A DNA stretch of 22,632 nt. Origin: an uncultured Clostridium sp. Lineage in GTDB: Bacteria; Bacillota; Clostridia; Clostridiales; Clostridiaceae. The translations under genes and the position numbers were made by a program. The stretch is taken from contig NZ_CALEVF010000384.1 of NCBI RefSeq assembly GCF_937920395.1, positions 1 through 22,632 on the forward strand. Direction: 5' to 3'. This document shows positions 1-8,300 of the stretch, one piece after another; the first letter of the stretch is position 1; every line of letters starts with the position of its first letter. A model generated the notes under the pieces. That model saw only the letters and a program-made list of their open reading frames with translations, was not told the DNA's origin and did no database searches.

Positions 1-9
1 AACTGCCAT
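1..9 (-). CDS. Start of an unidentified gene leaving the window
   Basis: On the minus strand an AAAGGAGTG ribosome binding site (about 17-25) lies 7 nt before an ATG at 9-7, and only the codons for M-A-V are inside the window. It is the last visible member of the minus-strand phage-like operon. A structural, holin or late-function gene next to an endolysin would fit, but nothing in three codons shows this. Confidence 0.45.
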
Positions 10-191
10 ACTTAATCACTCCTTTTTATTTTGTTTTCACTTAATATATATGATGCTTACATTATTTGTGCGGAGGTTTTAACAACATTTCAGCTTCTAA
101 ACATTGATTAACTGGTGTAAGAGGAAATTTTTGTAGAAATGAAGAGATATGCATTGTAGTATCTTATATTGTATGGCACTATTTGTTGTAA

Positions 192-1103
192 TTATTTTAA
201 TAAAGCATCCCAAGTATTATGACCAACTATTCCATCCGAAGGCAAACCATTACCAACAGATTTTTGATATTTAACAACAGTATTGAACGTACCACTACCA
301 AATATACCATCCTGTAAACTCATAGCAAGTCTCTTCTGTAACCACTTAGTAATATTACCAGTATCTCCTTTTCTTACTATAGGACAAGCGGCAAGTGTCT
401 TAGGACCATAGAAACCATCAACTGCAATATTGCCAAATCCTTGTTTGTTTAATTCAGCTTGTAGTTGTGATATCGAGTTATTAACTCTTGTTTCTGGTAC
501 TATTGTCACTTTAGCAGGTGTAGGATAAGTAGTCTGACCTGAAATTGAGTTTGTTATTCTTCCAGTAATACCATCAGAAAGTGCTTTGCCTAAAGCATCA
601 TGGCCAACCTTTCTATATATTGCTATATCCTCTGTGGCTTCACAGAAACATACCTCTACTAATACTGCAGTAGGAACACAAGATATTATGTCATGTAAAT
701 GTTGTACATTCATTCCATCTTTTAATCCTCTATTCTTAAAACCTAATGCTTGCAGATTATTTAGAATCCTAGTACCTATTTGAACAGCAGTTGGATTTTT
801 AGGATTAATCCACACCTCACTACCTATCGCCCCTTTATAAGAATCATATGCTTTATTAAAATGCACAGGCACAAATAGATCTGAATTAGAGTTATTAGCA
901 ATATCTGTACCATACTTAAGATCTGCATTTTCACTACAATTACCTGGAGTGCCATCAAGAACCGTTTGTTGTGCTCTTTTTAAATAAGTTATTGTATCAA
1001 CATATACTAATCTATCTTCTTTTAGTTCGTCTAATCCTCCAACATTAACTGCGCTGGCGCCCTGAGCGCTTGGATTATGCCCACCTCTTATTACTATTTT
1101 CAT
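192..1103 (-). CDS. N-acetylmuramoyl-L-alanine amidase endolysin (Amidase_3 plus peptidoglycan-binding domain)
   Basis: Predicted zinc amidase that cleaves the bond between N-acetylmuramic acid and L-alanine in peptidoglycan. Residues 1-185 match the Amidase_3 fold: GGHNP at the N-terminus gives zinc ligand H9, PVHFNK gives H81, and VLVEVCFCE contains the probable catalytic glutamate E150. E26 or E29 is the likely second ligand. From about residue 210 there are one partial and one complete PG_binding_1-type repeat, seen in VDGFYGPKT and in DGIVGHNTWDALL. There is no signal peptide, as expected for a phage endolysin that needs a holin. The ATG is preceded by AGGGGGAA on the minus strand. It lies 44 nt downstream of a sigma-like gene and is probably co-transcribed with it. 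A host cell-wall amidase is the alternative, but the context favours phage origin. Confidence 0.9.
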   Translation of the reverse strand: MKIVIRGGHNPSAQGASAVNVGGLDELKEDRLVYVDTITYLKRAQQTVLDGTPGNCSENADLKYGTDIANNSNSDLFVPVHFNKAYDSYKGAIGSEVWINPKNPTAVQIGTRILNNLQALGFKNRGLKDGMNVQHLHDIISCVPTAVLVEVCFCEATEDIAIYRKVGHDALGKALSDGITGRITNSISGQTTYPTPAKVTIVPETRVNNSISQLQAELNKQGFGNIAVDGFYGPKTLAACPIVRKGDTGNITKWLQKRLAMSLQDGIFGSGTFNTVVKYQKSVGNGLPSDGIVGHNTWDALLK

Positions 1104-1147
1104 TAATAATTCCCCCTATTTATTATTTTATCTCTTTTTCTAAGCTA

Positions 1148-1681
1148 CTACATAATAGCCTTTAATTTCTTAAGGGCATTTTTCTTGATCCTCGCATATT
1201 GGTGATAACTTTTATCAGAAGTAGCTGCTATTTCTGTAAGGGAATGGCCCATAATATAATATCTCTCTAGGATATAACGTTCAAAAGGTGGAAGAGTGTT
1301 AAGAGCGGTGTATAAATTTTTAACCTCATCGTAGGCTATAACTTCATCCTCTAAGGTGAATTCATAATGCTCCTCGGCATCAAAATCTATCATATTACTG
1401 TTTGGTACTTCACGAAAGTGTTTTATTTCTCCTTTTAAAAGTGCTTTAAGATTCATCTTTATAGCGGTGATACAATATCCATTAAAGCTGTTGCTGCCTA
1501 GTTTATATAATGATATAGCTTTTATCACTGACAAATGGCAATGTTGGATTAAATCCTCGGTGGTATAGCTTGGAATGTGGTACTTTGAACATTCTTTGAT
1601 TATAAGGTATTTAAACTTTCCTAAGATAAGTACTGTAGCTTCGCTGTCACCATTTTTAGAATTCTCAACTAGTTTTTCCAT
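1148..1681 (-). CDS. Small sigma-70-family RNA polymerase sigma factor (phage or UviA/TcdR-like)
   Basis: The 177-residue protein has the layout of a short sigma factor. A region 2-like part (about 10-75) includes EDLIQHCHLSVIKAISLY. A region 4-like helix-turn-helix (about 120-175) includes LPPFERYILERYYIMG and then SLTEIAATSDKSYHQYARIKK. Such factors in Clostridia either drive phage late genes or belong to the group that switches on toxins and bacteriocins (UviA, TcdR, BotR). It sits directly upstream of the endolysin and downstream of a replication gene, so control of lysis or late functions is the likely role (inference). The start ATG follows a GAAGGCGG-type binding site. No promoter of known class for it could be identified. 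Confidence 0.75.
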   Translation of the reverse strand: MEKLVENSKNGDSEATVLILGKFKYLIIKECSKYHIPSYTTEDLIQHCHLSVIKAISLYKLGSNSFNGYCITAIKMNLKALLKGEIKHFREVPNSNMIDFDAEEHYEFTLEDEVIAYDEVKNLYTALNTLPPFERYILERYYIMGHSLTEIAATSDKSYHQYARIKKNALKKLKAIM

Positions 1682-1738
1682 AAATAAAGCACCGCCTTCT
1701 AATTTTTTTATTTAATATATAGTAAATATGATAATTTA

Positions 1739-2779
1739 TTAAGCTATCCCAAGTAACTGTTTTTCTAAAAGATCAAAATCATAGGTTCTCTGTTCGTAAT
1801 CACAAAAGCTACCACTTTTCAGGTCACGCGATCCACTATTGCTGCTACCGATGTTGTTACTTGTCCATTTTTTCTGATAGGCAATAACCTGCTCAGCGGT
1901 CCTTATGCCTTTACTTATCCAGCTATTGATGACTTGTGAAATATATTTGATATTTTTTGCATTATAGCTAACGGACTCTTTTATAGCCATAATTATGACT
2001 TCATCACTTACTTGTTTTGTAAAACTTAATATTTTTTCATACACAAGTGGAGTGATAGCATGTACATTTTCTTGAAATATTTTAATTATAGTATCTATCC
2101 CACCAATCGTAGCAGCAGGATTTTGTTTTTTTATAATTACTTTTTCTTCCAAAACTAGTGCTTCTGCTTCTTCTTTGTTTATTATTTTTTGTTCTTTACT
2201 TTTTACTCCTTCTTCTTTACTTCTTACTCTATTACTTGGGAGGGGGTGGGTAGCCCCTACCAAGGGGCTATTAATGGGCTTAATAATTATGTTATTACTT
2301 TGGACATCTGAATAATCTTGTTCCATAAGGCTTAGAGCACTTACATCAGGTGGTACAACGTTTACAAAAATCCCTTTGAAAATATTAGCTACATCTAAAC
2401 CGGCGACTTCATATTTTTCATATAATAATTCAAGAAATTTTTTGTTTTTGATTTTGACTATTTCCTTTCGTACGCAAAGTAGAAAATTTTTATTATTTGG
2501 AACATTGTATTTCATCCAATTTAGTATCATAATTTCATTGGTTTCTTCGCAGTATAAAATCTTTTTATAATCACAAAACTTTTTAAGCAGCTGGGTCACA
2601 AGTACTTTATCACATCCCGTTTCTAATGAAATGAGTTTAGGCGAAATTTGATATATGCCCGCCTGCGTTGATTTTGTGTTCGTTAGAAGGTATAGATAGA
2701 AAAGTTTCTCCTGTAGATTCAATTCCAGAATAAAATCATCACTCCAGAAATCCGTATAAAGCTGTCTATATTTAGCCAT
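1739..2779 (-). CDS. Phage replisome organizer with winged-helix N-terminus and DnaD-like C-terminus
   Basis: The 346-residue protein starts with a replication-initiator type winged-helix domain (about 1-110; LYTDFWSDDFILELNLQEKL, then a helix-turn-helix around ISLETGCDKVLVTQLLKKF). A low-complexity charged linker follows (about 175-215, rich in K/E). A DnaD-type helical domain lies at about 228-305 and carries the family signature YxxxxxxxW, seen as YISQVINSW, and a GIRTAEQV tail. Proteins of this layout load the replicative helicase at phage origins, like gp16/DnaD-type loaders. It is second in the minus-strand operon, 53 nt after the XRE gene, and precedes the sigma gene. An unusually GC-rich hairpin (2251-2270) lies inside the linker-coding part. 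Confidence 0.82.
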   Translation of the reverse strand: MAKYRQLYTDFWSDDFILELNLQEKLFYLYLLTNTKSTQAGIYQISPKLISLETGCDKVLVTQLLKKFCDYKKILYCEETNEIMILNWMKYNVPNNKNFLLCVRKEIVKIKNKKFLELLYEKYEVAGLDVANIFKGIFVNVVPPDVSALSLMEQDYSDVQSNNIIIKPINSPLVGATHPLPSNRVRSKEEGVKSKEQKIINKEEAEALVLEEKVIIKKQNPAATIGGIDTIIKIFQENVHAITPLVYEKILSFTKQVSDEVIIMAIKESVSYNAKNIKYISQVINSWISKGIRTAEQVIAYQKKWTSNNIGSSNSGSRDLKSGSFCDYEQRTYDFDLLEKQLLGIA

Positions 2780-2832
2780 TGTTTATTCCTCCTCGTAATA
2801 TATAGTGCACATGCTTATTGGGCTATTATTTT

Positions 2833-3084
2833 TTAGATGATTTTAATTTTCTTTACGACTTTGTCAGTAGGATGGAAGATATAATCCATTTCTACACCAA
2901 AAGCATTTGCTATTGCTTTTCTACTTTTAAATCTGGGATAAGACAGACCATTCTCCCAAAGCCAATAATTTTTATTGTGTGTGATACACTCAATGCTGGC
3001 TTGGTTTTGATTCCAGTCTTTTCCTATTCTTAAAACTTCAATCCTCTTGTACCAAGTAAGCTTATTAAACATTTCTGATATCAT
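2833..3084 (-). CDS. XRE-family (Cro/C1-type) DNA-binding regulator
   Basis: The 83-residue protein contains one helix-turn-helix (about 20-65), with NQNQASIECITHNKNYWLWE as the HTH core and AIANAFGVEMDYIF as the closing helix typical of XRE proteins. The start is set by a perfect AGGAGGT at 3091-3097 on the minus strand. It is the first gene of the minus-strand phage-like operon and is divergent from the EPS operon. A 14-bp palindrome overlapping its predicted promoter suggests autoregulation (inference). The short C-terminal tail ends in a lysine-rich segment. Confidence 0.8.
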   Translation of the reverse strand: MISEMFNKLTWYKRIEVLRIGKDWNQNQASIECITHNKNYWLWENGLSYPRFKSRKAIANAFGVEMDYIFHPTDKVVKKIKII

Positions 3085-3132
3085 TTGTCTACCTCCTATA
3101 GTTTTAAAGACATTTATTAACTAATTTAACTA

Positions 3133-3161
3133 AATATAGCATACTATAGGTAAACTGAAAA
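3133..3161 (-). promoter_or_regulatory. Predicted sigma-A promoter and palindrome upstream of the XRE gene
   Basis: On the minus strand TTTTCA (3161-3156) and TATATT (3138-3133) are separated by exactly 17 nt, a plausible -35/-10 pair about 50 nt before the XRE start. The inverted repeat TATAG-CATA-CTATA (3135-3148) overlaps the -10 box and spacer, so it could be the regulator's own operator. Confidence 0.5.
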
Positions 3162-3260
3162 ATCTATTAAATGCCTTTATAATGACATATTAACCCATTA
3201 AAATGTACTAGCCATTATTTGCATTTGCTTAGGCTCAGTATCTTTGATTTAACTATAGAA

Positions 3261-3277
3261 TACCGTCACATACGGTA
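3261..3277. repeat. Perfect 6-bp inverted repeat in the divergent intergenic region
   Basis: TACCGT-CACAT-ACGGTA is a perfect hairpin or operator-like palindrome. It has no following T-tract, so it does not look like a terminator. It lies between the phage-like operon and the EPS operon, and its binding partner is unknown. Confidence 0.4.
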
Positions 3278-3383
3278 ATGAAATACAAAATATTACTTTT
3301 TTAGAGGTGTTTCTAGTTTTATTTTAAAAAATAGTTTATTAATAAATTAAATATAAGATCCAGTTAGATAAATTTTTATTATT

Positions 3384-3541
3384 TGTGACTGAGAAGAGAC
3401 TAGACTAAGTTTATTTTATGATTTGTTGAGGATTTAGATGAGAGTAAGTAAGGAATAAGCTATGACCACTTCATGGTAATATTTGTTTATAGTCATTATT
3501 AAGTATGATATTAAGGTTAATTAATTATTGAGATGAATAAG
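3384..3541 (+). repeat. Conserved leader repeat, copy R1, upstream of the GDP-fucose/EPS operon
   Basis: This segment aligns base for base over long stretches with 9378-9530 and more loosely with 13774-13870. Shared blocks are TGTGACTGAG, ATTTTATGATT, AAGTAAGGA, the palindrome, TTTGTTTATAGTCATT, AAGTATGA and TTAATTAATTAT. Its 3' end matches the start of the small-protein genes, but the ribosome binding site (AAGGTTAA instead of AAGGGGAA) and the start codon (TTG in place of ATG) have decayed. R1 therefore looks like a copy that lost its small gene and now drives manC. Confidence 0.8.
3464..3493 (+). promoter_or_regulatory. Candidate activator-dependent promoter of the fucose/EPS operon
   Basis: The imperfect palindrome GACCACTTCATGGTAA (3464-3479) is followed after exactly 8 nt by TATAGT (3488-3493). 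No good -35 hexamer exists at 17 nt; the palindrome takes that place, as expected for a promoter that needs an activator. The same arrangement occurs in the two other leaders. Confidence 0.6.
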
Positions 3542-3575
3542 TTATGGAAGGGAATGGAGTAAAGGGGGATAAGAA

Positions 3576-4625
3576 ATGTTATGTGCACTTATAATGGCGG
3601 GTGGTAAAGGAACTAGGTTTTGGCCATTATCCACAGAAGAAAAGCCAAAACAGTTTTTAAAACTTTTAGGCGAAGATACAATGCTTCAAATGAGTGTGAA
3701 AAGATTAGAAAAACTTATTCCTATAGAAAGAATATTTATAGTTACAGGTATGCGATATATGGACCTGGTTAGGGAGCAGATTCCTAATTTACCACTTCAA
3801 AATATTATTGTAGAGCCAGTAGGGAAAAATACGGCTCCTTGTATTGCTCTTTCTGCTTTTCATATTAATAGAATATATGAGGATGCAACAATAGCAGTAC
3901 TTCCATCTGATCATCTTATTAAAAATGAAGTCAAATTTTTAGAGGTTTTAAATTCAGCTTATGAATTTGTGAATGAAAATGCACAGGCAATAGTTACTAT
4001 AGGGATGAAACCGGATAGACCTGAAACTGGTTATGGATATATAAATTATGGTGATATGAATTGTGACTTAAATGGTAACGAGCTGCGAGAAGTTAAGAGT
4101 TTTGTAGAAAAACCAGATTTATATAAGGCTAAGCAGTATTTAAAAGATGGAGACTATCTTTGGAACGGTGGAATGTTTATTTGGAAGGCCAAAAACATTT
4201 TAAAACTTACAAAGAAATATTTATCAAACACTTATGAGGTGTTAAGTGAAATAGCAGCAACAAGGCAGGAAGATTATCACAAAGTCTTAAAAGAAAAATA
4301 CATCAATGTTGATAGTATATCTGTAGATTTTGGAATTATGGAGAAAGCAAAAGATATATATGTTATACCAGCTGATTTTGGATGGGATGATGTAGGAAGT
4401 TGGGAAGCTATTGAAAGATATAGGGAAAAAGATAATAATAACAATCTCTGTATGGGAAATGTAAAAAAATTCGATTGTAGAAATAACATTATTATTAGTA
4501 ATGGTAAACCTATAGTTATTTCAGGACTTCAGGATACATTTGTGGTTGAATCGGATGATATGATATTTGTTGGTAAAAAAGATGGTATGGAGAATATAAG
4601 AGAACTTAAAAATAGAATTAGTTGA
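3576..4625 (+). CDS. manC: Mannose-1-phosphate guanylyltransferase
   Basis: Makes GDP-mannose from GTP and mannose 1-phosphate, the first committed step toward GDP-fucose. The N-terminus has the nucleotidyltransferase signature MAGGKGTRFWPLS followed by EKPKQFLKLLG. Further family blocks are VEPVGKNTAPCIALSA (about 82-97), VLPSDHLI (about 108-115), FVEKPD (about 173-178), LWNGGMFIWK and VSVDFGIMEKA. At 349 residues it is the monofunctional form, lacking the phosphomannose isomerase domain of the longer bifunctional enzymes. The start follows AAAGGGGG with good spacing. It is the first gene of the EPS operon, 18 nt before gmd. Confidence 0.95.
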   Translation: MLCALIMAGGKGTRFWPLSTEEKPKQFLKLLGEDTMLQMSVKRLEKLIPIERIFIVTGMRYMDLVREQIPNLPLQNIIVEPVGKNTAPCIALSAFHINRIYEDATIAVLPSDHLIKNEVKFLEVLNSAYEFVNENAQAIVTIGMKPDRPETGYGYINYGDMNCDLNGNELREVKSFVEKPDLYKAKQYLKDGDYLWNGGMFIWKAKNILKLTKKYLSNTYEVLSEIAATRQEDYHKVLKEKYINVDSISVDFGIMEKAKDIYVIPADFGWDDVGSWEAIERYREKDNNNNLCMGNVKKFDCRNNIIISNGKPIVISGLQDTFVVESDDMIFVGKKDGMENIRELKNRIS

Positions 4626-4642
4626 CATAAAGGGGTGCATTA

Positions 4643-5749
4643 ATGGTGAAAAGAGCGTTAATAACAGGAATAACAGGGCAAGATGGATCGTATTTAACTG
4701 AATTATTATTAGAAAAAGGTTATGAAGTACATGGAATAATAAGAAGGGCTAGTTCTTTTAATACAAAAAGGATAGATCATTTGTTTGAAAATCCTGAAAT
4801 AGGAAATAAAACATTGTTTTTACATCATGGTGATTTAACTGATTCAAGTAATTTAAATAGGATATTAGAAAAAGTTAGACCAGATGAAATATACAATTTA
4901 GGTGCTCAAAGTCATGTTCAAGTTTCTTTTGAGGTGCCAGAATATACTGCGGATACCGATGGTATGGGAACTCTTAGAATACTCGATGCAATAAAAGAAA
5001 GCGGATTAAAATGCAAATTTTATCAAGCATCAACTTCAGAACTTTTCGGAGGATTACCAGGTACTGCACCACAAAGCGAAAAGACACCATTTTATCCAAA
5101 GAGTCCGTATGGAGTAGCAAAGTTATATTCTTATTGGATAACTGTAAACTATAGAGAATCTTTTGGTTTGTTTGCATGTAATGGAATATTATTCAATCAT
5201 GAATCTCCAAGACGTGGAGAGACCTTTGTTACAAGAAAGGTAACAAGAGCAATTGCTAGTATTGTTTCTGGAAAACAAGAAAAATTATCTCTTGGTAATA
5301 TGGATGCAAAAAGAGATTGGGGATTTGCAGGAGACTATGTACAAGCTATGTGGTTATTACTTCAACAGAAAAAACCGCAAGATCTTGTTATAGCAACAAA
5401 TGAAACTCATACAGTTAGAGAATTTGTAGAATTAGCATTTAAAGAAGTTAATATAGACATAGAGTGGAAAGGCACAGGAGTAGATGAAAAAGGATACGAT
5501 AAATCAACAGGAAAACTTTACGTTGATATAAATCCTAAATACTTTAGACCAGCAGAAGTTGATCTACTTTGGGGAGACTCTACAAAAGCCGAAAAAGAAC
5601 TTAAATGGGAGAGAAAAGTCAGTTTTAAAAAACTAGTTAAGATGATGGTAGATTCTGATATGAGAGAAATCGCTGGAATTAGTTCAAATGAGTTTATAGC
5701 TCAAACAGAAGCCACTAAAGCACATGCTGAAGCTGCTATAGCTATATAA
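4643..5749 (+). CDS. gmd: GDP-mannose 4,6-dehydratase
   Basis: Converts GDP-D-mannose to GDP-4-keto-6-deoxy-D-mannose using bound NADP. It is an extended short-chain dehydrogenase: the nucleotide motif is [20 protein letters not shown] at the N-terminus, then [11 protein letters not shown]. The catalytic set is ASTSELFGG with [12 protein letters not shown] (YxxxK). [14 protein letters not shown] is the family signature for the substrate loop. The 368-residue length is normal. A short alanine-rich tail (about 350-368) extends beyond the conserved core. The gene follows manC by 17 nt and precedes the GDP-fucose synthase by 12 nt. Confidence 0.97.
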   Translation: MVKRALITGITGQDGSYLTELLLEKGYEVHGIIRRASSFNTKRIDHLFENPEIGNKTLFLHHGDLTDSSNLNRILEKVRPDEIYNLGAQSHVQVSFEVPEYTADTDGMGTLRILDAIKESGLKCKFYQASTSELFGGLPGTAPQSEKTPFYPKSPYGVAKLYSYWITVNYRESFGLFACNGILFNHESPRRGETFVTRKVTRAIASIVSGKQEKLSLGNMDAKRDWGFAGDYVQAMWLLLQQKKPQDLVIATNETHTVREFVELAFKEVNIDIEWKGTGVDEKGYDKSTGKLYVDINPKYFRPAEVDLLWGDSTKAEKELKWERKVSFKKLVKMMVDSDMREIAGISSNEFIAQTEATKAHAEAAIAI

Positions 5750-5761
5750 GGAGGTGTCATT

Positions 5762-6691
5762 ATGAATAAAGACAGTAAAATTTATGTAGCTGGACATAGA
5801 GGACTTGTAGGTTCAGCTATAGTTCGTAATCTAAAGGAAAAAGGATATACAAACATAATAGGAAGGACTCATTATGAATTAGATTTAATGAATCAGCAGG
5901 AGGTTAGAAACTTCTTTAAAAAAGAAAAACCGGAATACGTTTTTCAAGCTGCAGCGAAAGTTGGTGGAATTGGAGCTAACAGTTCATATCCAGCTGATTT
6001 TATATATGAAAATATGGAAATTCAAAACAATATTATAAAGGCAGCGCATGATTTCAAAGTTACAAAACTTTTATTTCTAGGAAGCTCTTGTATATATCCT
6101 AAAAATTGTCCTCAACCAATTAAAGAGGAATATTTACTCTCGGGATATCTTGAACCAACAAATGAAGGTTATGCAATAGCTAAAATTGCAGGTCTTAAAA
6201 TGTGTCAGTTTTTCAAAAGAGAATATGGTGATAATTTTATAAGCTGTATGCCAACTAATCTTTATGGACCTAATGATAATTATGATCTAAAAAATTCACA
6301 TGTTTTGCCTGCTCTTATTAGAAAATTCCATGAGGCTAAAGTTAATAATGATCCATCAGTTGAAATTTGGGGAACAGGAAAGCCACTTCGTGAATTTTTA
6401 TATGTAGATGATATGGCTGATGCCAGTGTATATTTGATGGAGAATTATGATGGCGAAGAACATGTAAATGTAGGAACTGGAAAAGAGCTTACTATAGGCG
6501 AACTAGCAGAGATGGTTAAAAAGGTAGTTGGATTCACTGGTGAGTTAAAGTTTAATACAGAAAAGCCAGACGGGACTAAAAGAAAGCTACTAGATGTTAG
6601 TAAGCTTGAAGGGACTGGATGGAAGTATAAGGTTGATCTTGAAGATGGAGTTAGGATGGAATATGAGTGGTATAGGGAAAACTATAAATAG
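5762..6691 (+). CDS. fcl: GDP-L-fucose synthase (epimerase/reductase)
   Basis: Epimerises and reduces GDP-4-keto-6-deoxymannose to GDP-L-fucose, completing the pathway begun by the two preceding genes. The N-terminal motif [13 protein letters not shown] binds [19 protein letters not shown] and [14 protein letters not shown] carry the catalytic serine and the YxxxK pair. [12 protein letters not shown] and [12 protein letters not shown] are conserved family blocks. At 309 residues it is full length. A strong AGGAGGTG at 5750-5757 fixes the ATG. Presence of all three enzymes predicts a fucose-containing polysaccharide, although the downstream transferases are damaged. Confidence 0.96.
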   Translation: MNKDSKIYVAGHRGLVGSAIVRNLKEKGYTNIIGRTHYELDLMNQQEVRNFFKKEKPEYVFQAAAKVGGIGANSSYPADFIYENMEIQNNIIKAAHDFKVTKLLFLGSSCIYPKNCPQPIKEEYLLSGYLEPTNEGYAIAKIAGLKMCQFFKREYGDNFISCMPTNLYGPNDNYDLKNSHVLPALIRKFHEAKVNNDPSVEIWGTGKPLREFLYVDDMADASVYLMENYDGEEHVNVGTGKELTIGELAEMVKKVVGFTGELKFNTEKPDGTKRKLLDVSKLEGTGWKYKVDLEDGVRMEYEWYRENYK

Positions 6692-6703
6692 AGGTAAGTG
6701 TAT

Positions 6704-7516
6704 ATGAAAAAACGACTTTTGGTATATGCGCATTATTTTTACGCTGATGTAGCTTCTACAGGGCAGATATTAACTGAGTTATGTGAAGGATTGTGTAATG
6801 ACTTTGAAATAACTGTTATATGTGTGGTTCCTAATTATGATGGGAAAGTGGATGAAAAATATAAAAAAAAGAGAATGTTTATAGAAAAACTTGGGAATAT
6901 AAGAGTTTTAAGAGTGAGAGTACCGGAATTTGATAAAAAAGATAAAATAAGCAGAATTAAAAATATATTAGCTTATTTTATTAACGCCAGTTTTGCTACT
7001 TTTAAAGTTGGAAAGCAGGACATAGTCTTTAGCGTTTCACAACCTCCTATTTTAGGAGGAGTACTTGGGGTTATAGGAAAATTTATAAAAAGAGCAAAGT
7101 TCATATATAATATTCAAGATTTTAATCCGGAGCAAACTATGGCAGTGGGGTATAGTAAAAATAAATTTATACTTAATATGGCTATGAGGGTAGATAAGTT
7201 TTCTTGCAAGCGGGCTAATAAGGTAATAGTTGTAGGACGAGATATGCAAGAAACATTAAGGAATAGATTTAATAATAAAAGAGTTCCTAATAATGTTTTT
7301 ATAAATAACTGGATTGATGAAAAAGTGATTTATCCTTTACCAGATAATAATGAAAATGTATTAGCTTTTAAAAGTAAGTATGGTTTAGAAAATAAAACAG
7401 TAGTTATGTATTCGGGGAATATAGGACTTTACTATGATTTAGAAAATTTAATTAAAGTCATTGGTAGGTTTAAGGAAATACTAACTTTGTTGAATTTCAT
7501 AAATATTTTAAAGTAA
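6704..7516 (+). pseudogene. Truncated GT4-type glycosyltransferase (WbuB/WcaI-like)
   Basis: The N-terminal half of a GT-B glycosyltransferase, starting KKRLLVYAHYFYADVASTGQ, an acceptor-side Rossmann fold. VFSVSQPPILGGVLG and FIYNIQDFNPEQ are typical WbuB/WcaI-like blocks. The linker into the second domain is present (VVMYSGNIGLYYDLENLI), but similarity stops near residue 258. Twelve unrelated residues then lead to a stop at about 270 aa, where about 400 are expected. Most of the donor-binding C-terminal domain is missing, so activity is unlikely. The ATG at 6704 follows AGAGGTAA with better spacing than the GTG at 6698. The break coincides with a minus-strand coding fragment, suggesting a mobile element or deletion. 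Confidence 0.85.
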
Positions 7517-7532
7517 TTACTTTTAAACATTA

Positions 7533-7643
7533 CTACACTCCTAAATACTTATTCTTATCTTTGGGATGGGCTTGCACCGATACCTTCTCTTCACAAAGAA
7601 TTTCCCTACAATACTTCTCAATAGCAACATCCTTCTTTATATA
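7533..7643 (-). pseudogene. 3' end of an unidentified minus-strand gene, possibly an insertion-sequence remnant
   Basis: Reading on the minus strand gives 36 open codons ending in TAG at 7535-7533, with a protein-like tail containing KYCREILCEEKVSVQAHPKD and closing in KYLGV. There is no start codon, and the upstream end is cut by a stop exactly where the plus-strand fragment begins. Its orientation, opposite to every EPS gene, and its place at the break in the glycosyltransferase suggest a leftover of an inserted element. The family was not recognised. Confidence 0.4.
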
Positions 7644-7840
7644 CTAAAGCTGAAAAATATTTATTTGATTTTCAAAAAAATATAAAATTAATACCAACGA
7701 CTTTGGAAAAGGTTGCTAAGCATAATAATCAATTAAATGAACCGAGTAAGCACACTAATATTAGGGAAGAACTATTGCAAATTTATAAAAAAGGTGGATA
7801 TAAAGTGATAGATGAATTTTATATAAAGAGTATGGGGTAA
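7631..7840 (+). pseudogene. 3' fragment of an EPS-locus gene, family not recognised
   Basis: Sixty-nine open codons ending in TAA, with amino-acid use like a real protein (IPTTLEKVAKHNNQLNEPSK, then a conserved-looking KGGYKVIDEFY end). There is no start. It resembles C-termini seen among polysaccharide-cluster enzymes such as F420-dehydrogenase-like or pyruvyl-transferase-like proteins, but I cannot assign it. It overlaps the end of the minus-strand fragment, marking the deletion or insertion junction at about 7631-7643. Confidence 0.4.
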
Positions 7841-8300
7841 AAAATTTATATTATTAAAATAGTAAACATACTACCTAAATTTATAAAGAGTAAAATAAAA
7901 AACCGATAAGACTAATGAAATACATATAAAAGATTAGAATTTAATCATATTTTGAATGAAAATTTTACCAATAATATCAATAAGTTATTCAATAATATTA
8001 TTAAAGGTGATATTAAATATTAAAAATAATTAAGTTAATATGTTTTAATTGGTGTGAGAGGATATCGTTTTATAAAGTTTATTCAGGCATCAAATACCCA
8101 TTAAAAAAGAAAAATGAAGGTTTATAAGATAGTGTTATGATTATGTTTTATATGAGGTGTACATTTTATTATATATATAAAAGTAACTTAGAAATCTAAC
8201 TTTAAAAAATATAAAACAGTAGTACTAAGCTGGTTCGTATTGGATGTAGTTATATGTCAGAACTAAGTTAAAATATAGGTAAAGTAGAAGGGTGAAATAC
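7841..8300. other. Non-coding decayed stretch
   Basis: No open frame with protein-like composition, no terminator and no recognisable repeat was found here. It is extremely AT-rich with stops in all frames, consistent with eroded remains of one or more EPS genes. Confidence 0.5.

Noticed and set aside
3505..3515. TATGA motif of the leaders as the -10 box
   Set aside because: In R2 and R3 it lies only a few bases before the ribosome binding site, leaving no room for a transcript start. The TATA(A/G)T box further upstream fits better.
4974..5177. Minus-strand frame inside gmd
   Set aside because: It is a shadow of the strongly conserved GDP-mannose dehydratase frame with no binding site; the same holds for the other antisense frames within manC, cas7, cas5 and the BTAD genes.
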